Below, piece by piece: positions 48,746-57,342 of a stretch of DNA of 64,000 nt. The stretch's first letter is position 1. The number at the start of each line of letters is the position of its first letter. Origin of the DNA: Ferdinandcohnia sp047238305 (GTDB lineage Bacteria; Bacillota; Bacilli; Bacillales; Bacillaceae_L). Under the pieces are notes generated by a model. That model searched no databases. It saw only the letters and a list, made by a program, of their open reading frames with translations, and was not told where the DNA came from. The translations under genes and the position numbers were made by a program. The DNA is taken from the NCBI RefSeq assembly GCF_047238305.1, contig NZ_JBDFMO010000001.1:620001-684000 (forward strand). The letters run 5' to 3'.

Positions 48746-50317
48746 TTAGCTATTCAAACTCCCTTTTAACCAGACGCGGGAACGATATGGACCGACAGGG
48801 ATTTGGATAAGGCTTGTTTTTCCTATCGAATTGACCCCGTAAAGTTCATCACTTTGGTTCGAGTCGAATCCTAATAGTGGGTGTCCCCCCAACTCTAGGG
48901 CACATGCTGTCAAGAGCAGCCTTTGCACGAGTATACCTGCTTCCATCTGTTGAATTCTGTATCCTCTATAGCCCAGTTCCTTTTTGTAGTGGTCCTTGTC
49001 TCCAACAACATGCAGACAGAGTGGAACTTGAAACAGATTTACAATAGGCGTTGTTAAACAATTTTGTATATACTCCCGGAAATCCCCCTTAGATATTCTC
49101 CGAAGTGCATGTGCACCTTTGTCATAGGCGTAAGCACCATCTTTAACACCTTCCACGTTATAAAAAGTGCCATACAAATTTAAACCAGTATCATGATTCC
49201 CCTGGGTATTGTCAAGGTCTTTTTGATATGAAAATGATAAAGTCTCATTTAACAAAGTGGATACTGTTGTTTGACTGACTTTCCCTATCATAAAATCAAT
49301 ATCAGGAGAATGCCTCTCTCTGCAGACGGATGCTAAATCGTATGACATCGCCTCCGTAAATGGCAGTATGATTAACTCTGTACCTAATGCATTGTTAAGA
49401 GGATCATCTTTTTTTATGTTCACAAATGAATGTGTTGCTTCCAACATCGACGCTTCATTGATCTCTTTCAGTACTGGGTAATCAATGACTCTCTTTGAAC
49501 GGTTATATGTTACATGCTTGAGCAACGGAACTTCCCTTGACAATTCCGTTGCAGAAATATTTTTTTCTATATTAAATTGGTCAACATTATAAATAGATAA
49601 TGGGATCACAGCATATACACTTTCATCCTGTTCAGATAGCCCAAGCAAATGATTGATTGAACGATCTAGAAATTGATAACATACCCGTGTTGAGAACCCC
49701 ATCCTATCCGCAACTTCCAACGATTGCCCAATTAGCACGCCTGCATCTAACCCTTGTAACCTGTAAGAGAAATTATTGTATTTGTAAAAATTTTTCCAAA
49801 AAACCGTCGATACAAAAACAGTGCAAAAACAATCTGAAAGATTATAACGATTTCCAAGACTTCTGGATAGATAAGAATCGTAGTTGCCCTCTCGTAGCAA
49901 TAAAAGGCGATGGTGTGCAACATCGTAGTGGTAAACTCCCTCTGGTACATCCTCCAACTTTAAGTACACATATAATTCATTGGGATACAACGCTCCACCA
50001 GAGGGAACAAATCTGCGAAACAACTGGGCGTAGCTTACAGTAGGTTTTTCCTCGGTGCCCTCAATGAAAGGAACTTGAGAGTATCGAGTAAGACCAAATA
50101 CATACCATAAGTAATGACCAAACTCCTCTAGGCTTGGTATTGAATTAACTTCTCTCCCTTTGAGGGTTAACGGTACATCTGCGGTAAGTGGAATCTCTGG
50201 TAAGCCACGGTACAGTTTATAGGGAAGTGGTGCGTCTTCCCAATCCGGTTGCCAATCCGACGTAAGAAGTTTATCAGTGTCAAAATGCAGATTGTATAGG
50301 AATGTATCTAGTTCCAA
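48746..50317 (-). CDS. SagB-type azoline dehydrogenase of the TOMM cluster, double domain
   Basis: A 523-residue FMN-dependent oxidoreductase that should convert thiazoline/oxazoline rings to thiazoles/oxazoles. It has two SagB/nitroreductase-like domains: domain 1 (about residues 60-260) with RRFVPSGGALYPNELYVYLK and LDAGVLIGQSLEVADRMGFS, and domain 2 (about 330-515) with KDGAYAYDKGAHALRRISKG, MEAGILVQRLLLTACALELG and HPLLGFDSNQSDELYGV. Start is TTG at 50317 with GGAGGG 7 bp upstream, 24 bp after the cyclodehydratase gene. It is last in the operon. Confidence 0.92.
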   Translation of the reverse strand: MELDTFLYNLHFDTDKLLTSDWQPDWEDAPLPYKLYRGLPEIPLTADVPLTLKGREVNSIPSLEEFGHYLWYVFGLTRYSQVPFIEGTEEKPTVSYAQLFRRFVPSGGALYPNELYVYLKLEDVPEGVYHYDVAHHRLLLLREGNYDSYLSRSLGNRYNLSDCFCTVFVSTVFWKNFYKYNNFSYRLQGLDAGVLIGQSLEVADRMGFSTRVCYQFLDRSINHLLGLSEQDESVYAVIPLSIYNVDQFNIEKNISATELSREVPLLKHVTYNRSKRVIDYPVLKEINEASMLEATHSFVNIKKDDPLNNALGTELIILPFTEAMSYDLASVCRERHSPDIDFMIGKVSQTTVSTLLNETLSFSYQKDLDNTQGNHDTGLNLYGTFYNVEGVKDGAYAYDKGAHALRRISKGDFREYIQNCLTTPIVNLFQVPLCLHVVGDKDHYKKELGYRGYRIQQMEAGILVQRLLLTACALELGGHPLLGFDSNQSDELYGVNSIGKTSLIQIPVGPYRSRVWLKGSLNS

Positions 50318-50341
50318 CCTGAAACCCTCCTACTCTTGCAG

Positions 50342-52282
50342 TTATGGAAATGGATGGGGATATGGATTCAACTGTTCATATGTTAACGGTTGCTTTTTAA
50401 ACCCGAGTTTCACAGGTACGTTGAGTACCCGGTCAAGACCTCTTATACGTGTAAGGTGATGTCCAAATGTCATTGGCAGCATTCCAGGAATTAATACCTT
50501 TACACAAAATAAGCTGTTCCTTTTGGTTATAGGTGATGTTTGGTCAACCACAATGACTTCCAGGTCTAACCTTCGGAACCTATTTAGAATATCCTCAACA
50601 TCATCCTTCAAATCAGCATTCACCAACGGACATTTAAATTCCTCATCAAATGTACGTAAAGGACGATTTTCATCCAATAAAAAACTTAAATTCTCCTCTG
50701 CTTCTTTCAGCCCGTATAGCATGCCATGGTCCTCCATGGTACGTACAGCAAACGGATTCTGTAACATTTCTTCATATTTCTGTCGATTTTTGTCTAAGAT
50801 TTCGTCATTCCTAATCATCATTCCTGCAAGTTCGTAAATCGCACTTTTTACTGCCTTTACAGGATCAGGATTAGCTCCTGCTGCACAAATGAGGTTTGCA
50901 CCCTTGGAACTTCTGTTTTTTGCCACTGCCCAAACGCACGGAATCTCATGTTCCATTGTCGCATTGTAAAAAAGCAGGTCATACCCAGCGACTTCACGAA
51001 TCCGGCTAACCATCAACTGCAATTCTTTATCGTTCGCAGAACTAAGGTCAAGGCGGGGAAGTGGGAGTTGTGCATACCAGGTTAATAAGAATGAGTCTCG
51101 CTCAACGACCTCCATAATTGCATGGAAAATGGCCTCCTCTAAACTCCCTCCTAATGCACAGCCGTTGGAAGTCTCATAAACAAATCCTTCTCCATATCCC
51201 AAACTGTAAAAGGCCAGTAACTCTGGAACCAGAATAGGGCGTTCTTGTAAAAATGAATATCCCCAGACCCAATTCATTGGTTGATCAGGATGAAATGGTT
51301 TAAATGGAAATTTTGGCTTTGCATACTGTTCCTCCCCATGCAAACCTACCTTTGCAGGATTTAATGCTTTATCCGCCAAATTGTGATAGCTATCACGAAT
51401 TACCTTCTTTTTGCCTCGAGGTTCGATTCCGCAATATCTCTCCAAACCCTCTAAAATAGCAGTTAGCTCACTCATTTCATAAGAATTAGATCTACCTGCT
51501 ACTCCCTCATCCCCCACAAACAACGGCATGTTCACTAAAACGTCAGCGAACGGTAGCCTGAAATCCTGCATTTTCCCATTCATGATACCAGTACGATAAT
51601 CCAGATAATCTTTGACTAGCACGTTTTTTAATTCATCCATCGAACGGCATCGGTAACCAGCAGGATTCAATTTAGGGCTGGGTTCTAACTTAATGTAAGC
51701 CAATTCAGATGTGTCCTTAGGTATTAGACTGCACATAGCGCACAACGGATCTGGCAAGAAAAAGTGGCTGGAGATCGTTAACATTTTTAGATTTGTAATG
51801 AACACCCGTTCTCCTAGGCAGCTTTGTTCTCCTTGAAGAATCTTCATCACTTCGTTGCTAATCAAGATCGCCATTTGCGATAGTCCGGTTCGTGATACCC
51901 ATGCATCACGGAGTAAACCTTCACTTGCTGCCATTTTCATCCGAAGCCCCAACATTTCTTGGCGATCAGGACCAGCTAACATAAGTCGTATGTCAGCACA
52001 TTGAGAACATCCCGGTACATCAGGTCGTACAAATGGACCAATGATTCCCTCACCAAACGAAACGAAACCTCGAAGCCATGGAATACCTAGGGCCCTTAAC
52101 CTCTCTTCGGCTTTTTGATGAACGTGTGGTTTCCAGGTATCGTGCAGTACAAGAACTAATTCTGTATTTTCGGGAACCTCTTCAAGAATGCTTTGGCGCC
52201 TAACAATATAATTTGGGGACAATTGATCATAGACATATTCCGCTAATAGACCCTCACCATCTATAAGTATATAAGCAGCCAT
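50342..52282 (-). CDS. TOMM cyclodehydratase: fused E1-like and YcaO protein
   Basis: A 646-residue fusion. The N-terminal third is the E1/ThiF-like partner: zinc-type pairs Cys92-x-x-Cys95 (GCSQCADIRL) and Cys181-x-x-Cys184 (DPLCAMCSLI). From about residue 255 comes the SagD-type YcaO domain, which uses ATP to cyclise Cys/Ser/Thr: SNSYEMSELTAILEGLERYC and GGSLEEAIFHAIMEVVERD carry nucleotide-binding residues. It ends in PYPHPFP, the Pro-rich C-terminus required by TOMM YcaO enzymes. Its ATG overlaps the stop of the maturation gene (TAATG). Confidence 0.94.
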   Translation of the reverse strand: MAAYILIDGEGLLAEYVYDQLSPNYIVRRQSILEEVPENTELVLVLHDTWKPHVHQKAEERLRALGIPWLRGFVSFGEGIIGPFVRPDVPGCSQCADIRLMLAGPDRQEMLGLRMKMAASEGLLRDAWVSRTGLSQMAILISNEVMKILQGEQSCLGERVFITNLKMLTISSHFFLPDPLCAMCSLIPKDTSELAYIKLEPSPKLNPAGYRCRSMDELKNVLVKDYLDYRTGIMNGKMQDFRLPFADVLVNMPLFVGDEGVAGRSNSYEMSELTAILEGLERYCGIEPRGKKKVIRDSYHNLADKALNPAKVGLHGEEQYAKPKFPFKPFHPDQPMNWVWGYSFLQERPILVPELLAFYSLGYGEGFVYETSNGCALGGSLEEAIFHAIMEVVERDSFLLTWYAQLPLPRLDLSSANDKELQLMVSRIREVAGYDLLFYNATMEHEIPCVWAVAKNRSSKGANLICAAGANPDPVKAVKSAIYELAGMMIRNDEILDKNRQKYEEMLQNPFAVRTMEDHGMLYGLKEAEENLSFLLDENRPLRTFDEEFKCPLVNADLKDDVEDILNRFRRLDLEVIVVDQTSPITKRNSLFCVKVLIPGMLPMTFGHHLTRIRGLDRVLNVPVKLGFKKQPLTYEQLNPYPHPFP

Positions 52283-54243
52283 TAGGATCCCCCCTCTTGA
52301 ACCTGAACACCAAACACCCCTGCCAGCTCTTGCTTTAAAAAAGGCTCAAAGGCAAAGTCATAGATTACTAGCCGCATGCGGTTCCGTTTTAATATATGAA
52401 TAGACGATTGTAATAGCTCCCGAGACGTAATTTCATCACAAGATGGGATATCCAGTTTGCTTTCGTTTTTTTCTAGAAAAACCTCTGACTCCATCTCTTG
52501 CTTTACTGTAGAATTCACTTGGTTTTGAGCTTCCAAAAGCGCTTGTTCCAATGCATTACGTAATGCCAAAGTTGTATTTAAACCTGCACTTTTGTACAAA
52601 CGGCCATTCGACCTTACCCACGCCACAGGAAAGCCTAGTACATCCTCTTTGAAACCAATTGTTGGAGTACCATTTAAGGTAGTCAGGGCATTAAAATAAA
52701 ATCTGCATCTCTTATCTTCTATTGCTCCCAACTTAATACCATAAACCGTACTCTGCTGATCGACCTTCCTCTTTTTCAATTCTTCACCTAAACATACTTG
52801 AAGGCCTCTACAAACAGACTCTGCGATTGTTTCTCCAGCACCGATCCCTATAAATTCCTCAGGTATGTTCGCACCTACCTTATTCTTCTGATGTTTGTAT
52901 CCCACATCGTGCATATTTATCATTTGTGAAACATACATTTCAATGCCCGTAAGCCCGGCCTCTTTTCTTGCTTCTTCATGTGTTAGTCCCGCACAGACAA
53001 CTTCAGGAAGTAGCTCTGCGGGTCCCTCTGAAAAGGGGTTAACAGCTTGAACATAGCACTGTGCAAGTGGAAGTTGGGGTAAATTTCGTTCCTCCCAGGT
53101 ATGGAAAATTCCTATTTCCTCTGACGTTAATCGACTGAAATACTCTAAGAGGTCACTCGATTGTTCATTTCGATCCGTTTCCTGTTCAAGGCGGAAATCA
53201 AAATCTTCCACCTGTCTTAGAGTATCACGTGTAGACGTACCCAATGGATGTGGGATGAAGTAAAGCCAGTCTCCTTCCAGGGTTTCAAGATCAAGCATGT
53301 AAATTTGATGACTCTCATTGGAATCTGCAATCCCTGTAGCCCTTTTGAAAAATTCGAATACTGAAACGTTTGCCAGAATCGATCCCGCTGTTGAAGAGAA
53401 GGATTGAGGCGGTTGATCTTTTTTTAGTGCTGAGTGATGGATTCTGCGCCATGCGGACTCCCAGCATACATCTGTATCCGTTTGATCAAATGGACCAGAT
53501 AGCCCCACCTGGTCTAAATAGATGGATGGCATAAATGCCTTCTTTTCTTGTTTGCAAACCAGATTAACATCCCTTAGTTCATTTATATTGCCATCCTGCG
53601 AGACGTATAGAATACAATCATAGGGCTGAATTGCTTCTCTCCAGAAACTGCTCCCCGCGTCTTTATGAAAGGGTACATTCTTTATCTCGACTTCAGAATC
53701 GGTTTTACGTGCCTTTTGCACCAGTTCATCTAGCCTCTGCCAATTGGTAGGAATGGAATCTGTGACCATAACATTTATTTTGGGCAGACCTGATTCGATT
53801 AACGCGGAAACCAATGAAACCATAAAGGGCCCAGAGCCAACAGCCAGAACTTTCGCCTGACGATATTCTTGAAAATGGTACGCACCAGATTCCATAAAAT
53901 TCTCTATAAATTCGATTTGTGTAGCATACTTTTCAAGAACGTTTCGATTTAATTGATGAGGAGCCTCTTTGCTTAGATCCCGTACAAAACCTTTGGTGTA
54001 CAACGTTTCTCCTATTTCGTACACCCTGTCCCGATAAGGAGCAGTTAATCCCACTGTTAATTCTCCCAATGTAAGCTCTCCATTGAACGAGGGAATTAAT
54101 TTTTCAATCCACTGATAGATTGTATTACCTTCCATTCGGAATGTGCTTAAGTTGTTTCTAAAATACACACCGCCATGTGGATCTGGAAGAAAAAAAGTAT
54201 CCCTTTTGACCTTCAGACGTGAGGACGAGTCTAGTTTTGTCAT
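52282..54243 (-). CDS. ThiF-like thiazole-containing bacteriocin maturation protein
   Basis: A 653-residue protein of the 'ocin-ThiF-like' family found only in Bacillus heterocycloanthracin-type clusters. The N-terminal part (residues 1-110) looks like a peptide-recognition segment (FFLPDPHGGVYFRNNLSTFR). The Rossmann-like ThiF portion has AKVLAVGSGPFMVSLVSALI near residue 130. The C-terminal half has a YcaO-like or partner fold (GIGAGETIAESVCRGLQVCL). In related systems such proteins present the leader to the cyclodehydratase; that role is inferred. AAGGAGGGG precedes the ATG. It is separated from the precursor by a hairpin. Confidence 0.9.
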   Translation of the reverse strand: MTKLDSSSRLKVKRDTFFLPDPHGGVYFRNNLSTFRMEGNTIYQWIEKLIPSFNGELTLGELTVGLTAPYRDRVYEIGETLYTKGFVRDLSKEAPHQLNRNVLEKYATQIEFIENFMESGAYHFQEYRQAKVLAVGSGPFMVSLVSALIESGLPKINVMVTDSIPTNWQRLDELVQKARKTDSEVEIKNVPFHKDAGSSFWREAIQPYDCILYVSQDGNINELRDVNLVCKQEKKAFMPSIYLDQVGLSGPFDQTDTDVCWESAWRRIHHSALKKDQPPQSFSSTAGSILANVSVFEFFKRATGIADSNESHQIYMLDLETLEGDWLYFIPHPLGTSTRDTLRQVEDFDFRLEQETDRNEQSSDLLEYFSRLTSEEIGIFHTWEERNLPQLPLAQCYVQAVNPFSEGPAELLPEVVCAGLTHEEARKEAGLTGIEMYVSQMINMHDVGYKHQKNKVGANIPEEFIGIGAGETIAESVCRGLQVCLGEELKKRKVDQQSTVYGIKLGAIEDKRCRFYFNALTTLNGTPTIGFKEDVLGFPVAWVRSNGRLYKSAGLNTTLALRNALEQALLEAQNQVNSTVKQEMESEVFLEKNESKLDIPSCDEITSRELLQSSIHILKRNRMRLVIYDFAFEPFLKQELAGVFGVQVQEGGS

Positions 54244-54329
54244 ATAGCCCCTCCTTATTCATAATCATATAAATATGCATTATTAGTTTATGTACGATTC
54301 TTTGTCCAATATGATAAACAGTAAAGAAG

Positions 54330-54357
54330 TGCCCCTGCGACAAATTACGCAAGGGCA
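54330..54357 (-). terminator. Hairpin between TOMM precursor and maturation genes
   Basis: TGCCCTTGCG pairs with CGCAGGGGCA around an 8-nt loop. On the minus strand it is followed by CTTCTTTA, a weak tail, so partial read-through is likely; the plus-strand side has TTTTTG. It lies 73 bp after the precursor stop codon. Confidence 0.65.
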
Positions 54358-54429
54358 TTTTTGATTAACAAAATTAATTTTTTCTTTAGGAAATTACACG
54401 GCTCCAAACTGCTCAAACTGCCAAAAGAA

Positions 54430-54705
54430 TTAAATAAAACCGAAACAGCCGCCAAAACCGAGGCCAAAGCCGAAACAGCTGAAGCCAAAGCAGCCGCCAC
54501 AGCCGCCACAGCCGCCACAACGGAAGCCGAAACAGCCGCCGCATCGGAAGCCACAACCTCCACAACGGAAGCCGCCGCATCGGAAGCCACAGCCTCCACA
54601 ACGCCTGCTCATCGTATGCAGGTCTTGGCTTTGAAGATCTAAAGGAACTAACTGACCAACTTGGTAAGGGTCGATTGCCAACCCTTGTAGCTCATTTTGT
54701 AACAT
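54430..54705 (-). CDS. TOMM precursor peptide, heterocycloanthracin/sonorensin family
   Basis: A 91-residue precursor. GGGGAGG lies 8 bp before the ATG. The leader (residues 1-35) MLQNELQGLAIDPYQVGQLV with PLDLQSQ fits the leader of heterocycloanthracin-type precursors. The core (residues 36-91) has 13 Cys, in repeats such as CGGCGFR, CGGFR and CGGCFGFR, then CGGCGGCGGCFGFSCFGFG, and ends GGCFGFI. Only Cys and one core Ser (Ser76) are candidates for azole formation. Its enzymes follow directly. The product is predicted to be a polythiazole antibacterial peptide; activity is inferred. Confidence 0.93.
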   Translation of the reverse strand: MLQNELQGLAIDPYQVGQLVPLDLQSQDLHTMSRRCGGCGFRCGGFRCGGCGFRCGGCFGFRCGGCGGCGGCFGFSCFGFGLGFGGCFGFI

Positions 54706-54715
54706 ATTTCTTTCC

Positions 54716-54963
54716 TCCCCATTGAATTTAATTATTTTGGTTAAACATGAATAGAGAGTGGAAAAGTCAATGATAGTTCTGTATAAACGAAATCATTAGT
54801 TACGATGTGTACTCTCTTTAACAAATTATGTTTCTTTTAGGTCTCTGTTACTAATCATAGAGCCTATTTATTATTCCCTCCAATTTTTATCTATTGTTTT
54901 TTTCCATGGAATGGTTATGTTTCTTTCTGCCGGTGGATGAACGACCGAAATAAAAATAAAACT
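54716..54963 (-). promoter_or_regulatory. Upstream region of the TOMM operon
   Basis: A plausible but imperfect sigma-A promoter: TTGACT near 54766-54771 with TGTTTA 17 bp downstream, about 45 bp before the precursor start. No clear operator was seen. The precursor and three enzymes are all on the minus strand, so this should drive the whole cluster. Confidence 0.4.
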
Positions 54964-54978
54964 TCAGGAGGAACATAC

Positions 54979-55263
54979 AACATGAAAACAGCAAAAACCA
55001 ATAGTAATTGTTACTTTTTCAAATAAACCTTCTACAATTCGTTTGGCATATTGCTGTAAGAGCATTGGTCCTAAAATCTGGCTTGGGACTTCTTTTATAA
55101 CTTCAATAATAATCTTTGTCCCTTTAGCAATATTGCAACTTTTACATAATATCCAAGCATTGTCCTCGACACTTGCTGTATTAGGCTTAGAGACATTCTG
55201 TTTGGTTGTGTTCTTGAAACGTCGGTCACCCAAAAAATCTTGATACGCAAATTTTAACAACAC
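54979..55263 (-). pseudogene. Chimeric frame starting like a tyrosine recombinase
   Basis: A GTG-initiated minus-strand frame with GGGAGTGG upstream. Its first 24 residues, starting MLLKFAYQDFLGDRRFKNTT, look like the N-terminus of a phage-type integrase; after that the likeness ends and the remaining sequence (KGTKIIIEVIKEVPSQILG) is unknown to me. It could be an integrase head fused to other DNA after a deletion. Opposite, a plus-strand frame from 55043 encodes a hydrophobic stretch and cannot be excluded. Confidence 0.4.
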
Positions 55264-55379
55264 AAAAAACCACTCCCTAATTTTTATAGGTAGTGGTTAT
55301 TGATATTGATATAAGTTTATTCCATGACTACTTATCAGAATGAAGTAAAAATTGAGCGAAAAATAGTAATAACTATTTC

Positions 55380-55555
55380 TCAAATGTATGGCTTAAAAGC
55401 CTTACATCATGCCGCCCGTAAGATGAAGGTTTGTAATATATTGAACGCTGTGTGCAAAAAGTCGGTATATCAAGGTTTTGTTAATCTGAGGTGTAATATC
55501 TTTAACGGAATTTTACCGTTTTCTATTTTATTGCGTTAGCAAAATGTTAGCCGAT
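55380..55555. repeat. groEL-3'-end att-like repeat, copy 3
   Basis: Minus strand GGGCGGCATGATGTAA (from 55403-55418), followed by a different downstream sequence (GGCTTTTAAGCC palindrome) instead of the usual terminator. The right half is conserved: GGTGTAATATCTTTAACG and GCGTTAGCAAAATGTTAGCC. Confidence 0.75.
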
Positions 55556-55851
55556 GGGGCATGTGGTCTGTTACAGTTGCCAGCTATATCTTATTCAATC
55601 TAATTAATTTTAGTACTTGTTCTATTTATGCGTATTGTCTCATCTGTAATGCCATTGAGTTTCATTATAATTATAAAAATGATTAATATCGCCTATAAAA
55701 TCAACTTTCTTATAAATTTTAAGCAATTATTAACAAAATCAACCTCATACAATTTTATCTTGAATTCCCATTAAATTCTCATATATTTTTAGAGCTTTTA
55801 TGCTGACAATATACTAGTGGATAATTTTTTAGAGAAATACTGGAGGTAACA
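55556..55851. other. Upstream region of the HAD gene
   Basis: AT-rich DNA. No gene recognised; it should contain the promoter for the HAD hydrolase. Confidence 0.45.
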
Positions 55852-56694
55852 ATGGAAAGAAGTATAATAGAAAACGCGGAATTAGTCATTTTTGATTTTG
55901 ACGGCACTTTATACGAGGATACAGATCATTTCTTTTATTATTCGGAACAATTAAAAAAGCAGCTGCCAAAAGATGTACAGCCCCTTTTTACAAAAGAATA
56001 CGAAAAGATAGTCTCTGGAGAACATGTTGTAACAATAGGAAAAGTATACGATGTTGTTCGTGAATATGTATTAAAATTAGATCCAGTTCAATCAACGGTT
56101 GTAAAGGCATGGACTTGGGAAGGAAAAGAATTGGAAGCCGATTTAATACAAGAGCTTTACCCGCAATCAATAAATTTTGATTCTGATACAATAATCGCCA
56201 TTGGTGACGGATGGTGGCTCCCAAATGTTTGTGCAAAGCATTTTGGCATAAAAGACACACAATCAGCCTATGTTCAAACGAAAAACTTTATGGCAACAGA
56301 TCAGTTTCATTTAACCAAAATCACTGGTTTACGAGAGGCACTTATACATTTAAAAGAAAAGAAAAACATAGTGCTAATGACGAACAGCCAGAAAGAAAAT
56401 GTACATCGCATTCTTCAAAATTTAGATTTGCAGGACATATTTGAAATTATCATCACAGAAGCAAATAAACCGCTAGATACAAAGAAACATTTTTTAAACC
56501 TCTTACAAAAGTTTAAAATTCGACCTGAAAAAGGATTATCCATTGGTGATAATTATATAAATGATATTGCTCCAGCCATTAAAATTGGGATGCAAACGGT
56601 ATATATTGATTTATATGAATCGGAGTATACCGAATATAATGGAAGAAAAGTGAAAAGTATATCGGAATTGATTAAAGAAATGAATGCACTATAA
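55852..56694 (+). CDS. HAD-superfamily hydrolase
   Basis: A 280-residue probable phosphatase, with CTGGAGGT 7 bp before the ATG. HAD motif I is VIFDFDGTLYED (nucleophile Asp15, acid Asp17); motif II is VLMTNSQ; the motif III Lys is in TEANKPLDTKKH; motif IV is LSIGDNYINDIAPA. A helical cap lies between motifs I and II and contains a Trp-rich stretch (IIAIGDGWWLPN). Substrate unknown. It is the only gene between repeat copies 3 and 4, thus probable island cargo. Confidence 0.88.
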   Translation: MERSIIENAELVIFDFDGTLYEDTDHFFYYSEQLKKQLPKDVQPLFTKEYEKIVSGEHVVTIGKVYDVVREYVLKLDPVQSTVVKAWTWEGKELEADLIQELYPQSINFDSDTIIAIGDGWWLPNVCAKHFGIKDTQSAYVQTKNFMATDQFHLTKITGLREALIHLKEKKNIVLMTNSQKENVHRILQNLDLQDIFEIIITEANKPLDTKKHFLNLLQKFKIRPEKGLSIGDNYINDIAPAIKIGMQTVYIDLYESEYTEYNGRKVKSISELIKEMNAL

Positions 56695-56822
56695 AAAGTC
56701 GTGCGGATTCATGCTTATTAACAAATTAGCCAAGAAGATTAAATTTTTTCCGGCTGATTTTTTGTGTTCCCAGCACGGATGAGACCTTTAGGGTCACAAA
56801 CCGTACATGTAACCCCCCAAAA

Positions 56823-56921
56823 ATGGCTTCTCATCAATTTGAACCGATTAATGAGAAGCCTAAAATTATGAAAAAATAAGCCTCCCAAAAGTTCAGTGAA
56901 CTTATGAGAAGCCTCGATTAA
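56823..56921 (+). pseudogene. Two successive recombinase 3'-end remnants
   Basis: Two recombinase tails lie head to tail: GGCTTCTCATCAATTTG...ATGAGAAGCC (56823-56862) and GCCTCCCAAAAGTTCAGTG...GAGAAGCCTC (56880-56915), the second encoding ASQKFSELMRSLD-stop. Each is also an inverted repeat able to form a hairpin. Two copies imply two insertion events, or a duplication. Confidence 0.7.
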
Positions 56922-56949
56922 TATCCTCAATGTAGCAAAATGTTGCATT

Positions 56950-57156
56950 CCACTCTCATCTTACTTAAAAACCCTTATATATCAAGGGCTGGAGGACTTG
57001 ATTACATCATGCCGCCCCTAAGGTGAGAGTGTGTAATATCTTTAACTTGGTGTGTTTAGAGTGCGTTATATAAAGGTTTTGCTAATTTTTCACTGTAACA
57101 TCTTTAACGAGGGGTTATCTTAATTCTCCGGATTGCGTTAGCAAAATGTTAGCATT
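56950..57156. repeat. groEL-3'-end att-like repeat, copy 4
   Basis: Minus strand GGGCGGCATGATGTAA, then a CCCTTGATATATAAGGG hairpin with TTTTT. Flanked by CACTCTCATCTTA and TAAGGTGAGAGTG in inverted order. The right side ends GTTAGCAAAATGTTAGC (57138-57154). This is the best-preserved copy along with copy 2. Confidence 0.78.
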
Positions 57157-57184
57157 TCACACAAAATATTTTTTTAGAACGCCT

Positions 57185-57342
57185 CTACCTTGTTAGAACT
57201 GGGTAAACATATGGCTCTGTGGGTTGCTCAATTATTTTCCATTTTGTCGTTCTTATAGAAGGGATTTGTACTCCATTATAGGTGGTTACATATAAAGTTC
57301 CTTCAACTTCTAACCATGTGTCCTCCTCCAACTGCGCCGGTT
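57185..57342 (-). pseudogene. C-terminal fragment of a TIGR03943/DUF1980 (YcgQ-like) protein
   Basis: The minus strand encodes QLEEDTWLEVEGTLYVTTYN followed by GVQIPSIRTTKWKIIEQP and TEPYVYPVLTR-stop, which matches the end of the periplasmic subunit that partners YcgR-type permeases. Only about 50 residues remain; the sequence before them is the ZnuA-like gene on the other strand. Its permease partner is the broken gene at 62983-63827. Confidence 0.72.

Noticed and set aside
49657..50043. Plus-strand 128-codon frame opposite the dehydrogenase
   Set aside because: It is antisense to a well-supported SagB-type gene and has no recognisable motif.
54361..54642. Plus-strand Ala/Thr/Glu-rich frame opposite the TOMM precursor
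   Set aside because: It is the antisense of the repetitive Cys/Gly codons of the precursor. It has no ribosome-binding site and its low-complexity sequence mirrors the repeat.
55043..55243. Plus-strand 66-codon hydrophobic frame
   Set aside because: It has a TTG start and no ribosome site of its own. The good AGGAGG at 54966 leads only to a 14-codon peptide in another frame. It may still be a remnant, but I cannot support a gene.
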